Under the pieces are notes generated by a model. That model was not told the DNA's origin, did no database searches, and worked only from the letters and a program-made list of their open reading frames with translations. A stretch of 64,000 bases of DNA from positions 1 through 64,000 of the forward strand of contig WION01000150.1 of assembly GCA_015039365.1 (NCBI GenBank). The letters are read 5' to 3'. Below, one piece after another: positions 12,035 through 23,641 of the stretch (within the stretch, counting starts at the first letter, position 1; every line of letters starts with the position of its first letter). The stretch is from Amanita rubescens (lineage: Eukaryota; Basidiomycota; Agaricomycetes; Agaricales; Amanitaceae). The translations under genes were made by a program, and so were the position numbers.

Positions 12035-13125
12035 TCAAGGCCAGGATTGCAAAGTAAGACCGAACCACTGCGGAAGTTTCCCCCAGAACTCTTCCCTAGC
12101 GCTATCAACAACAGCGCTGAACCCAGAACGGCAAGAGTCACAGACACGCATTGAAACGCCCGCCAGATCTTCTCTAGATTGCATAAGTTCAGCGTCCATG
12201 ATGGCAAACAAGGGATCCGAGCTGCGATGGTACACGACGCCGTTCACGTCCCTTAAGATTTCAAAAGTGATGGCTTCAAACGCGGCCTGGCAGTGCCGTT
12301 TGCGAAGTGGGTCAGAGTCAGTCTTGTACATGCAGTTGGCAGCGGGTTCTCTGCTCTCGAGGTCATTGACGATAAAGGTTGAGAGAAAGCGAGAGGCGTG
12401 TTCCTTTCCTTTGAGAAGGTTGGTCAGGTCTAGTTCAGAGAGGTGGTGCGTTTCTTGAGTCCTAGGACATTTGTAGCCTACGGCGGTGTCGCTTGGGTAA
12501 CACCTCGAAAGATCGTAGAAGGCCGACGGAAGGAGGTAAGGTGCGTCGACTGCACGTGCAAGATTGATGACCATGCTGAAAAAGTTGGCATGAGACAGAT
12601 GATCATTGAAGCATGTGGATGGGACGGACATGGGATGCGGAAGAAACTTTCTAGGTTCGTAAACACCACTTGGACTCGTCGCGTTAGCTTCTCTTATTTC
12701 CCACTGCGTAAGAAACCTAGGCCAGGCCACAGAGAGACCCTGCAAGATTTCGTGACGGAGACGGTGGACTTTGTATTTGGTAGCAAGCCTAAGGACAGCA
12801 GAGACGCAGGTAAAGTCATTGACATCGTATTTGAGATGGGAACTTGAGGGAAGCTAGTTTCGTAGGATGAGAAGAAAGAAAAGGTTACATACGAGCCATC
12901 ATAGAGGGCGAGAAGAAAGAAAGCCATATCTTTCGACGAGTCGTTAGCCTCAAAGACGGGTTGACCGCAAAAGTAGTCAATGGGATCACGATTGGTGAAT
13001 GCCTCTGCAAAAACAGGTGAATGGCGAGCTAGAAGACCTCTGTGGATTAGAAAATAAGAGCCATCAGCCAAGAGAGCGAGAGTTGCGTCCTGAAAGCAAA
13101 GAATTGGAGGGTGAATCGGAACCAT
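12035..13125 (-). CDS. BTB/POZ-domain protein
   Basis: Two exons. The first encodes a BTB core, MVPIHPPILCFQDATLALLA, then DGSYFLIHRGLLARHSPVF, the usual 'resource is used as bait' strand-helix of the agaricomycete BTB expansion. The domain continues over a 40-nt intron (about 12854-12893) into SSHLKYDVNDFTCVSAVLRL and ATKYKVHRLRHEILQGLS. The remaining 230 residues are helical, with conserved Cys pairs (CDSCRSGF) near the C terminus. BTB domains mediate dimerisation and often adapt substrates to CUL3 ligases; in this fungal family the function is unknown. The start at 13125 lies only 58 nt from the divergent start of the neighbouring RGG-protein gene, so the two promoters must overlap the opposite transcript or leader. 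Confidence 0.83.
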
Positions 13126-13183
13126 ATCGCGTGAGAACTCGCCAGCAAATTTCTCGAGTTTCTCTCGACTGCACCATAGAAAA

Positions 13184-15354
13184 ATGCCTGAATCACTCGC
13201 TTCCCAACAACGTATCGTCCCTGGCGCTCCCCCTCCAGCACCCCTTTCAAAAACCCAAAAGAAAAAGCGCAAGGCAAAAGTCAAAACTGGCCCTGAGAAC
13301 AGCCCCATCGATACTAACGACATCGACCACCCCGAATCACCTATTATCACCACCCCAGATGCACCCGCCATACCTCTCGTTGAAAATGCCCCTGATGCAG
13401 GTGATTCTCAAAAGGATGTCCTCGCTCCGGGGCAAGAGACCCCAGATCTTCCAGACGAGCTCAAGCACAGTCCAGTCGTGGAGCTTGTCAGCAAACGACT
13501 AAAAGCAACTACTAAAAAAATAGTTGAGTGCATCATTTTTTTTTATTAGTCTCGTGCTACATATTCAATATCATCAGACAAGGATTACAGTCTATGCTGC
13601 CACGGATCCAGAAAAGTTGAACGATGACCAGAAGCGTATACTCAAATCCTTGCCCACACTCGAGGCTGTCCAGAAGGAGCTGATCGAGGTCAAAAAGGCT
13701 GTCGAAGTATGTCCAAAGATTTTTAGTTGATACTCGACGCTTACGTTTCTCAGGTTCATGAAGCCGAATTGGCCCACGAGTTAATTGCCAAAAAACTCGA
13801 AACAGAAAAGGCGCAAAGGGCTAGAATATCAGACGCTGTCGCTGCGGCTGAGGTTTGTACTTTTCCTGAACCGATATGAATCTGACTGACTGGATCCAAG
13901 AGTACATTGGTGACAAGGATGATGGATGTACTTGACCTTCTTCGACTTCGATCTCTCCATGCTTCTGGGGAACTGGTTGCTGACCAGGGAGAAGAATCCA
14001 CCATTCATGCCATCGCTGATGCCTTACTTGGCACTGATGTCGAGAAAAAGGAGGCCATTATCAAAGACTTTTTACAGGGATCTGACTTTGATGGTATACC
14101 ATGTATGTATAAGAATACGCATCTGCCACTCTATACTCACCATTCCAGATACCCGGCTATCGGAGATTATAGCAGCTGGCCTAGTGGCCCCACCTCGGAC
14201 CCCTACTCCCCCTCCCGTAGAGGAAATTGAAGAAGTACAGGTTGAAGTAGAGCCTGAGCCAACTGCAGAGGTCATTGTTACAGGCATACCTGAAACCGTA
14301 TACCCCAAAACGGGCTTCAGCTTTGTGCAAGAAAGCGAGATCGACGATACTCAGCCAGTGGATGACGGTGAATGGATAGATGCAGGAGCATCCACGGCGG
14401 AACAAGTTCTCGAGGAAGAACTCGCTAATGACCACGTTGAGCGGGAGGTCACGCCTGAGCCACCGATTCCAAGAAAGAGTTGCCCCCGTTGTCGAGGAGC
14501 CGACGACGGGCGCCTCCATTGATTGGGCAACGGACGAGACTGAATTGCCCCCGATTACCAGTATCCACGAGAGCTTTGGAATGACTGGACCGATACCTTC
14601 AGCAGAAGTACGGACCGAGCCTGTGCCTGAAGCGACAAATGGCCGGCCTCCTAGGCCACATTATAGAAGGCCACATCACTGATGAGGAAGGGTTTACACA
14701 TTCAAGAGGTGGTCGTGGCCGTGGTGGTGGTCGAGGATTTAGAGGTGATCGAGGCGGGCATCGCGGTTTCCGGGGCGGTGAACGTGGTGGCCGCGGCGGA
14801 TTCAGAGGTGGGGAGGGTGGATTCAGATCCGGAGAGGGTGGCTACAGATCCGGAGAGGGTGGCTACAGATCCGGAGAGGGTGGCCACAGAGGCGAAGAGG
14901 GTGGCTACAGAGGTGGAGAAGGTGGATTCAGAGGCAGAGAGGGTGGCCACAGAGGCGAAGAGGGTGGCTACAGAGGTGGAGAAGGTGGATTCAGAGGCAG
15001 AGAGGGTGGATTCAGAAGCGGAGAGGGCGGATTCAGAAGCGGAGAGGGTGGCTATCGCGGCGGCGAGAATGGTGGCGTTCGTGGCGGCGAAGGTGGTGAT
15101 AGTCCTCGTGCTGGTGAGGGCGGTGGTTTCCGGGGCGGCGAGGGTCGTGGCGGATACCGTGGTCGAGGCGAAGGCCGTGGAGGTATGTTGGTTGAATTCA
15201 CTGAAAACAATTTTATACTAATCTTTATTGATCAGGGTTCCGTCGAGGTAATGGTGAACACCGTGGACGAGGGCGTGGGAGGGGCCGTGGTGGCGACCGA
15301 GGAGCACCGCTGGCGGGTTCTCAGGTTGCTGCTGCAGAGCCCGCGGCGACGTGA
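13184..15354 (+). CDS. RGG-rich, coiled-coil protein, probably RNA-binding; frame apparently broken twice
   Basis: The N terminus is a Pro/Lys-rich leader ([14 protein letters not shown]) followed by a short charged helical part: [20 protein letters not shown] and [20 protein letters not shown], spread over introns at about 13515-13590, 13710-13753 and 13855-13900. A Glu/Pro-rich middle follows. The C terminus (14700-15220) is a run of RGG and GEGG repeats of the kind that binds RNA and is methylated by PRMT1, which is also encoded in this window. A last intron at about 15183-15236 joins GRG to [17 protein letters not shown] and a stop at 15354. The frame shifts by one base at about 14471 (PEPPIP to [10 protein letters not shown]) and again at about 14680 (RPHH to [11 protein letters not shown]). 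I see no intron that explains either. Either the allele is broken or the assembly has two single-base insertions. The gene family is known to me only as hypothetical. Confidence 0.6.
14816..15060 (+). repeat. Coding minisatellite, 21-bp units with a 63-bp higher-order repeat
   Basis: Units of 21 bp encode seven residues such as [21 protein letters not shown] and FRGREGG. A three-unit block encoding [20 protein letters not shown] is present twice in a row with almost no base change (about 14882-15008). The array lies in the RGG domain of the gene at 13184-15354, and every unit is a multiple of three, so copy-number change would not alter the frame. Confidence 0.85.
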
Positions 15355-15450
15355 GGCGCGGTGCGCAAGGACGATATATTTGGTGCTCTTGACTGCTTAG
15401 TAGGATACGTCGTGTATTAGATAGATTATTGATACTCATCTTATCTCCGC

Positions 15451-17541
15451 ATGCCAGAGATTGATTATTCGCTTTACCTCGTGTCCGGCAGGGATCTATT
15501 GCCTCCGGGAAAGGTATCCCTTGTCTTGTTGTTGCTTTCTTGCTTCTGAACACCGGCCAGGGGTACTTGACGTCTTTGGAAGAGGTACTACAGGCATCCC
15601 TGAACGCCGTTACGAACTAATCCATTTTTAGGCTATTCAGGGCGGCGTCACCGTCGTCCAAATCCGCGAAAAAAATGTTGAAACCAGCGACGTGAGTTCT
15701 CAGTCCTTTTAAACTATACGCCGTCAAACCTTAAGCTCTCGAAAAAAGTTTTTACGAATCGCCGCATCGTCCAAGTCTCTCTGCGACAAGTACAACATAC
15801 CGCTAATTGTCAACGACCGAATCGACATCGTGCTCGCTATAAAGGCGCATGGCGTCCACCTCGGGCAGACGGACATGCCTGTATCCATTGCACGGCAGCT
15901 TTTACCCCCAGGAACGGTGATTGGGGTGTCATGCAACACTTTGGAGCAGGTAAAAAGAGCAGTCAAGGACGGTGCGGACTACATCGGGATCGGTGCTATA
16001 TGGGCTACAACGACAAAGAAGCTGACGAGCCCTGTCATTGGAGTCAGAGGCGTAGGCAATATGTTACAAGTTCTAGATGGGACTGGGATCAAAGCCGTCG
16101 GGATAGGTGGGATTCTCATTTTGTTCCTTATGCTTCGGTTGTTGACGATTTTAAAAGGCGGAATTAAAACATCCAACTTGTTGCGTACGCTCTATGGTTC
16201 TGTGTCCCGGACGGGCCATGCGTTTGATGGCGTTGCAGTTGTCTCCGAGATTATGGCTTCACCTCTGCCAACGGAAACTGCACAGAAAATGAAAGACGTT
16301 GTGAGGGGGTTCAAAGACGGACTGCGGACTCATGTGTCTAGTCCACGACGTGGCCTTTGGATTAGCCCCGACAGAACGTCAATTCTGGAAGGAGTATGCA
16401 GGTTAGTTGAAGAAGTTAGAAGATCCGGTCCTCTTATCCATCAGGTCTGTCTTTCTGCTGGGGAAAGCATAAGAGATGATTGAAGACCCATCAGATCACG
16501 AACACAGTAGTGACTACTCAGTCTGCTAACGTCACTTTGGCATTGGGCGCAAGTCCTATCATGGCTACTGAAGCTCAGGAAATGGAAGATCTTGCCAAAG
16601 TCTCCGGGGCACTTCTCATCAATATTGGCACACTAAAGTCAGAGGTCAAGGCAGGAATGATCAGGGCTGGTATGTGAATACATACCATTTATGTTGTAAA
16701 GCAGTCACTGATATCAATATCAGGGCACTTTGCCAACGTGTACAGGAAACCGGTTGTGTTTGACCCAGTCGGAATAGGCGCGACGTCATTCCGAAAAGAG
16801 ACAGTGAAAGGTATGTGATTCTTGGTATGTCCCCACGATTTAGATGGCTAGCATAGTACCAGAGTTGTTGGACACCTTCCAAGCTAGTGTCATCAAAGGG
16901 AACGCAGGGGAATTGTCTGCCCTGGCCGGCTCAATAGAGGTCAGCGATTTGATTTCTTTTATCAATTAATTTAACTCCTTTAATATCTCAGGTATCATCA
17001 AAAGGAGTGGACAGCACCGGTGACTTCAAAGATCCCGTATCCTTTGTTCGAGAATTGGCAAAAAGAGAGCGTCAGTAATCACTGCATTGCTCTCAAAAGT
17101 GGACATTAACGATCACTTTATAAAGAGTGTGTTGTTGTTCTGACAGGACAGGTTGATTATGTTTCGGACGGTGAACGCGTGGTGGCCCTTAAAAACGGGC
17201 ACAGCAATCTGGGAAAGATGACTGGGTCCGGTTGTATTCTTGGTTCCTGCATCGCAACGTACTGTGCTGCGGCTGCAGCTTTAAGCGATGATCAATCTTC
17301 CTCGGGTTATAAACTCGTTGACGGGGACATGTTCTTGGGTGCGATCGCAGGGTAAGTTTGCGCGTCAAATTCCTAAATCAGCGGTTGATGATCATGTAGC
17401 ACGCTTGCCTTGACCATCGCGGGCGAGAGAGCCGCGAAGGTAACAACTCTCGGCAGCTTTCTTTCAGGAATAATCAGTGAACTATGGGACATGACGCCAG
17501 CGTCCATTCATGAATATGCTGATATTGAATTGCCTATCTAG
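15451..17541 (+). CDS. THI6: Bifunctional thiamine-phosphate synthase / hydroxyethylthiazole kinase
   Basis: The N-terminal half is Thi[21 protein letters not shown], then [20 protein letters not shown], then [20 protein letters not shown] and [20 protein letters not shown] with [16 protein letters not shown]. It joins the pyrimidine and thiazole phosphates to form thiamine phosphate. The C-terminal half is Thi[74 protein letters not shown], including the GSGC catalytic loop. It phosphorylates the thiazole alcohol. This fused order is that of fungal Thi6. About nine introns are present; the one at 16107-16157 is 51 nt with no stop codon. The stop is at 17541. The enzyme should be cytosolic. 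The neighbours are unrelated to thiamine. Confidence 0.93.
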
Positions 17542-17621
17542 TGTGTAGCCGTGTTATACAAGTAAAATAAGGATACAACAAGGCGGTGTACCATAAATAC
17601 TCTATACATGTCCATATGATA

Positions 17622-19134
17622 TTAGGCGCAGACTGTGCTGATGATGCCGCTGGTTTGGTATGTGCATGTGTTCTGGCGTGCTTGTTCCCGAGCATGTAAA
17701 ACGACTCGAGCTGCCAACATTGGGTGAATGATTCGGGTCAAACTTATATACTATCAGAAATAGCAGGAGTTGAAACACGTTCACGCACAGAAGTGCTGGT
17801 ACGGGAAACTGGGCCTATGGGCGTGAAAAACGATCTGTTAATTACCCTGCCAGAAGTTTTACTAATCGAAATACGCACCCCTAATTCCCCAATCCAGAAG
17901 ATAAGCCCAAGAGACAACACTGATAATAATAAATGCTATGGTGTGAGAAATTGCCACGAAATAAACCTACCAAAGAGGTAGAAATAATATGTGATGCCTT
18001 GCATAGCCGCCTCAGCAAGACTTGAATGTTTTGAAGCACTGCTCACCATCACGGTATAGGGTGAATATTGGCCGAGACACCCGTCCTCTTCTCGCTAATA
18101 TTAATGTCATGTCTTATGTCTTCAAAGAAAAAAGAAACGTACACTCTATCACCACCCTTGTCACAAGTAAGATACAAAGCACTTTGCAAGCAGGCTAGGC
18201 CAGATCAAGGCAACGGAACGGATTTGACTTACGGGCGTCGTAGATAAGCAGTAACATCCAATTAATCCACACTTGCGAATAGTTCGAGCCGGTGCTCGAA
18301 ACACATACTACACCAAAGGGCCCCCCATCCAAGACCACAACTACCTCAACTCGTTAGAAAAGATCGGAATAGCGATGGGTCGAGATCTGTTACAATTTAT
18401 ATCTTGTAGAACCGAATTGTTGACGTAAAATCCATAAGTGGTCCAAAACAAGGCAAAGGAGATGATGGCAAATGCGAAATACTGAGAGCAACCCCATAAC
18501 TACCCAGGTTCTCAGTGTCAGCACAGCTGGAAAATATCCTTATCAGTCGTCGAAGTGGGGGGTTATAAATGTTACCTTGGGTAGCCGCAAAACCGACCAT
18601 AAACGACCCTACAACATAAACATGAAAAGGACCATGTACTTCCACTGAGCTTACATCCGATTAATATATTGATGGTACGACATTCCTCAGCGGTTAGGCT
18701 AGCATGACTCACTTTTGGAATATAAATCAGTACTCTAACTAACCCAGAAGCAATAAAACACCCACGAATGATGAGAAGAGACACGTCGATAAACGGCAGG
18801 TATTTCATAAAGATGTAAAGCAATTTGAATGGAGTTAATGCAGACATCCAAATGTGTTCGACCTCCAGTTCGAGAGTTTGAAAGAAATCATAAATCTTTA
18901 GATTACTATGAGCTATGTATGACAAGGGAGGCTTCTTGCTCACTTGTAGCGCCATGCCACTGGCTGTATAACGAATAAGAACTACCTATCAGTGCAAGGA
19001 GAGGCGCACCAGCGATATACTGAGAGCGGTGTAATAGGTTATGCTTCAAATCAACATCATAGTAAGAAACTTACAAAAATGGTCACCTCCCGTTGAAATC
19101 CGGCGATTGCGTTCGGCGTTGATAGCGTCGTCAT
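17622..19134 (-). CDS. DUF6533 membrane protein, copy A of a tandem triplet
   Basis: The first exon reads MTTLSTPNAIAGFQREVTIF and joins ASGMALQ, then IYDFFQTLELEVEHIWMSAL, TPFKLLYIFMKYLPFIDVSL. This is the DUF6533 signature, a tyrosine/aspartate-rich segment between the first helices of a multi-helix agaricomycete membrane protein. Later exons give GSFMVGFAATQG and INWMLLLIYDA (a late helix), and the final exon VLHAREQARQNTCTYQTSGI before the stop at 17622. About six or seven helices are expected. The function of the family is unknown. Copies B and C follow upstream in the same orientation with the same exon pattern. Internal exon borders are tentative, and part of the middle is divergent enough that decay cannot be excluded. 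Confidence 0.62.
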
Positions 19135-20219
19135 TGCATTCCCACTCGTTGGCCAGGCGGGTGGTCCATAAAAATATCACCTTGGAGGGTGTGCTGAGAG
19201 ACGGACACATTTATCACTCATGGGTTTGAACTTAAAATGTCTTCGGGGTTAATTGATTCCAAGTAGAATGCAGAAGACTTGGCAGCCGAATAACAACAAC
19301 GTGGAACTATCGGGTCAAATTTCACCATCAATAACGTCGAGAATGATCTTACCTGTCACTTGCCAATTACAACTTGAGTTAGTGGCTCATCTACTCGCGC
19401 AACCAGGGTCCAAGACTCAATTGGCGCGAGGCCAGAGAGGCTGGCTCGCTTTTGATGATCATTTCAGAGTCACAGCTCACATGCGCTCACACGCGGGTTC
19501 TCCCACTGCGCCACTCACAAGAACATCAACTGCTTCTCTTGTCGGAAAGCCTTCTGAATGCCGCCAACTTGACGGATACTCAATTCGCACGTGCCAGCAA
19601 TGCAGTGAGAGTAAGTATGACCCTGCACGGCTTCACGCGATGGCTATTAACGCTGGAGTTGATCATTGCAAGTACTCCCTCATGAGCATTAATTCTGAGC
19701 TATGGTAAGTAGCATTTCTCAGTGTGTCAGAAACGGCGCGGGGCTGACTTACGATGTGGACAATAGTTTATTGACTGCACCTGTTCAGTTTTTGCTGTAC
19801 TTAGCATTCGTTGTGAACACTAAGTAGGAATAAAGGCGTTTTATCGGCATTACTATATGTGGACAACATTTCATTGATGAGGTTCGTGATCGGAATTCAG
19901 AGTCTGTCCTGAAACACTCCGAGTCATTGTTAGGATTGTCAGGTATGAGGGGCGGAATGGGAAAACCGTTGCGCATGCAATAAAGCACGTGTTGCTGGCA
20001 TAAACAGAGAGATATGTACGGCCGTAACCACCGTCAGGCTGGTTCACTTGAATACGACACGCGTAACCACCAGGGGAAGGAAAACTCGGTTTCAACGTCC
20101 AATTATACCTCGGCGTGGTAAGCAACTTGCTCTTCACTCTTATAACACCCAACCGAGGAAAGATCGTTATAATACAGTTCAAATTCGTCAGAAACAAACG
20201 CATTCAAAAGCAGACTACA
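19135..20219. other. Spacer between DUF6533 copies A and B, about 1.1 kb
   Basis: The spacer holds the upstream region of copy A and the 3' side of copy B. Open frames occur on both strands (for example plus strand 19253-19708, minus strand 19871-20203) without recognisable domains or splice support. I found no repeat or transposon end. Confidence 0.4.
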
Positions 20220-21703
20220 TTACATGTCACTCCATATGGTGCTTATCATATTTGATTCAGGTAGGGCATTGTACTGTGCATATCGCCGAACATGTAGCAC
20301 AACTCTCACCGCAAACAGTGGGTGAACGACACGATTAAGGCTGGATGCACCCTTAGCAAATTATTTTATGTTGAAAAGTATCTGACGCACATCGTCACTG
20401 GGAAAAGGAACTGTTGCTTTAAAATGAAAGTCAACTTGGACCCTTGCACGTTATTGTACAGACACGTACATGGATTCCCAAAAGAAAGAGAAGGAACATG
20501 AACATCAGCACTGTGAAGCCACAGTAAGCGTGATCAATACGAGAAGGTTAGGTCGAAACTTACAGAATAGATAGACGTGAAACATAACACCTGAGCAAAA
20601 ATGAGGATCTAAAATTATGATTGAGCGAATATGCTTACCATCTCTGTATATAATGTATATTGGACGTGATATTCGCCCTTTCTTCACTATAGCAACATTA
20701 GAAGGCATCCAATCAGAGACCAGGCTAACATACATTCCACCACTGCATTAATTATAAGGAGGGTGCAAAGCACTGTGAAAGTGGGCCGTTGAGTCTTGCG
20801 AGAGGAAGTATCACTTACGACCATCATAAATCAACTGGAATGCCCAACTAATCCATAAAATCGAATCTTCGATGTCAATAATCGCCGTACATCTCCCGCC
20901 AGAGAATCCATCATCATGATCTGTGTCAACTAGGTTTCATCTCGTTAGGCATGGCTTGATGTCCAGCGGCGACCCGGATCGGTTACTGCTTACATTCCAC
21001 CGAATTTAGGGCTGAATATGAATTAATGGCGCCAAAGATGGTCATAGCAATAGCGATAGAAGCGAGTACATATATCATCCACCGAGGTCGGCCCCACAAT
21101 CCCCAAGTCCTTAACGCCAGTATTCCTTATTTGCCGATGTCAGAAATGTTTGGGGCAAAGATCCGGAAGTAGCTGGATCACCTTGCGAAGACGCCGAGCC
21201 GACGATGAATGACCCTAAGACATCAAGCAACCAGTCATTGGATGATTCTTCACGGGCCTTACCTGAGATGCAAAGGTCGAGTATGCGACATTGCTCTTGG
21301 GTCCAATCAGCTCCACCCGGAAGGCCAAACCAACCACAAGCAAGGAGTGGCACGTCAATAAATGGTAGATATTTTGTGAATAGATAAATTAGTTTGACGA
21401 AATCGAACCGAGCATTCCAGATGCACTCTACTTCAAGCTCTATGGTTTGGAAGAAATCGTAGAGCTAGAACTCTGATGGTCAGTTTGACGTACAGAGAAA
21501 AACCCCGAGCATGCCTGGAGAGACAGGCCACTAACTGCGGCGGATGTCGGTAAGAGTGTAACATGGCCACGAAGTCCTCGATGATCAACGTACGAACGGC
21601 ATACTGAAGACAATGGATGTATTGTGGGAACGTTATTTAACTTGGACGAGAAACCTACTGCAACGATTTCTTTGTCAATGAGCTGTTCAGGCGTCATTGA
21701 CAT
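20220..21703 (-). CDS. DUF6533 membrane protein, copy B
   Basis: The first exon starts MSMTPEQLIDKEIVAV at 21703 (ATG at 21697 is alternative). The signature exon gives SGLSLQLYDFFQTIELEVE, CIWNARFDFVKLIYLFTKYL, PFIDVPLLACGWFGL. Further exons give GSFIVGSASSQ, TWGLWGRPRWMIYVLASIAI, AMTIFGAINSYSALNSVECK, ILWISWAFQLIYDG, RISRPIYIIYRDG and finally VVLHVRRYAQYNALPESNMI with the stop at 20220. The intron just before LYDFF (21465-21514) begins with GC rather than GT. The same exon order as copies A and C shows descent by tandem duplication. Function unknown; the layout is that of a multi-pass plasma-membrane or endomembrane protein. Confidence 0.62.
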
Positions 21704-22109
21704 TAATTTTTGACACCCGTGAGAGTGCGTGGAAGAGAGGTTCAATGTTACCTGTACATACGTGGTGTATTTCAGGGCAGTTCAATTCATGCCAAGCTAG
21801 AAAAGACATGGTCTGATCTGTGCACGGGAATCTCCAGGAATCTCCTGAGTGAAAGGCCACCTACCCTGAAAGTGGAAGGGTCTGATAAGCGAGAGCAAAA
21901 GCACCGGGAGAAAAGTGATCTCCGAGAATGACATAGATTCGTTCGGCGGGATTTTGAATTTCCTTGCACCGTGGTCCTGAAATTGATGCTAGTTGTGAAC
22001 ATTTGATTTTGATTTGTATGTATGTAGACCGTACTTTAACTTTATTGAACTAGAAGAATGGCATAGTGATCAGAGTAGAGTGTGTATTTTTTTAAGTGGT
22101 TTGTTGACA
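21704..22109. other. Spacer between DUF6533 copies B and C, about 400 bp
   Basis: The presumed promoter of copy B. A plus-strand open frame at 21710-21931 shows no recognisable feature. Nothing else is seen. Confidence 0.4.
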
Positions 22110-23641
22110 TCAAAGATTGATCGTACTCATCATGTTTGACGAAGGCAATGATGTAAGAGCTATTTGCTGGCGAGCATGTAATACTACTCGTGTTGCAAAA
22201 AGAGGATGAATAATGCGCGTCAGGCTGTAATGCTGCGTCAGAAATAATAGGATGCGTTGGGCGGTTTAAAATACATAGATACGGGCACGAGAAAGTCTTG
22301 CTTCAAACAATTAGGGCTTTGTGAGTCACTGAAGAGGTTATTAATAGAGCACGTACATCCAGCTCAACAAGCCACAGGAGAAGCATAGCGGTTATTACTG
22401 TGATTACCTTAAACGCCATGGACACGAGATTTCGCCAAGGAAAGCTCACAAAAGAGATATATGTAATATGCGATACCTCGATAAAAATCAGTAAAAATGA
22501 AGCAGGTGGTGCGATTGAAGGTGCGATTAGTGGCTTACCGTCTCTGTATATGAGGTAGAGAGGTTGTGATATTTGCCCTTCTCGTACTACAACGGTATCA
22601 GCGTGCTCCCAATTAAAAAGTGATGCAATACTTACATTCGATCACTACCCTTGCTATGAGCAGGGCACAAAGCACTGCGCGAACGTGTCAAATCAAGTCG
22701 AACGCAGGTCTGAGTACTTACAACCATCATAAAAAAGTCCCAATACCCAAAGTATCCATAATTTTGAAGTCTGAAAGCCAACACTAGTGCTCGTTTCGCA
22801 TCCCCATTTTGGGTCTGTGGTTGTAACTGTTTCACTTCATTAGGATCATGCGGGAGTGCAGCCACTTGCTGGAGTTAAAAGGATTACATTTTACAGACTT
22901 CAGCCCCGAATGTAGATTGGAGAGGCCATACGTGAGCACGACGATACCAAAACATACGAATACACAAGTCAGCCATCGAGGCCGGCGCCATAATCCCAAT
23001 GTTCTCAAAGTGAGTATCGCTGCCATGATTGTTATCAGAAATCTAAGGCGTGAATATATTTTACTACCTTGTGTGGTGGCCAAGCCGATGGCGAATGAAC
23101 CTAGAGGCAGTAATGAAGTCGGCCCATCATTCATGCCAGCAAATAGGCCCTTACAGGAGACGCTCAAATTCAACGCGCGGCACTGCCCAGTTGTCCAATG
23201 GCCATGGCCCGCTTTTTACTGTCACTTTATAATTTCTCCACGTCAAAGAGGAAGCACGCACAGGCGAGGAGAGGCACGTCAACGTATGGCAGATATTTCG
23301 TGAATAGATAAGTGAATTTGAGCAGATTAAACCGAGCCTTCCAGATATACTCGACTTCTAGTTCTATGGTTTGGAAAAAGTCGTAGTACTAAAAATCGCT
23401 CACATAAGTTCAGGGTGCAAACTGAATAAACAGAGTCACGCGTACCTGAAGCGCCATACCGCTGACTATGTGAGACGTGAGACTCGGAATGTGCGGAATA
23501 CGTGTGAGTCAATTGACATACGAATGACATGCTAGGAAACGGGTTCAAAAACAATCAAACATCATATGGTACGTGAAGATCACCTACAAAGATGATGTTT
23601 TTGTGTTCCCAGTTAACGAGGACTTCGGGTGATGCGGACAT
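22110..23641 (-). CDS. DUF6533 membrane protein, copy C
   Basis: The first exon, MSASPEVLVNWEHKNIIFV, starts at 23641. It joins SGMALQYYDFFQTIELEVEY and IWKARFNLLKFTYLFTKYLP, then YVDVPLLACACFLFDVEK. Later exons give CRALNLSVSCKGLFAGMNDG, LGSFAIGLATTQG, LGLWRRPRWLTCVFVCFGIV, VLTYGLSNLHSGLKSVKCNP, LWILWVLGLFYDG and the C-terminal MLHARQQIALTSLPSSNMMS with the stop at 22110. Copy C is closer to copy B than to A in the signature exon (both have FFQTIELEVE and RF..L/VK..YLFTKYLP). Splice positions around the third and fifth helices are uncertain. The function of the family is unknown. Confidence 0.6.

Noticed and set aside
14567..14680. An intron in the RGG gene that could explain the second frame change
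   Set aside because: A donor at gtatcc and an acceptor at tagaag give the right phase, but this would delete a stretch that reads as good protein ([11 protein letters not shown] and the Arg/Pro/His run); kept only as an alternative to test.
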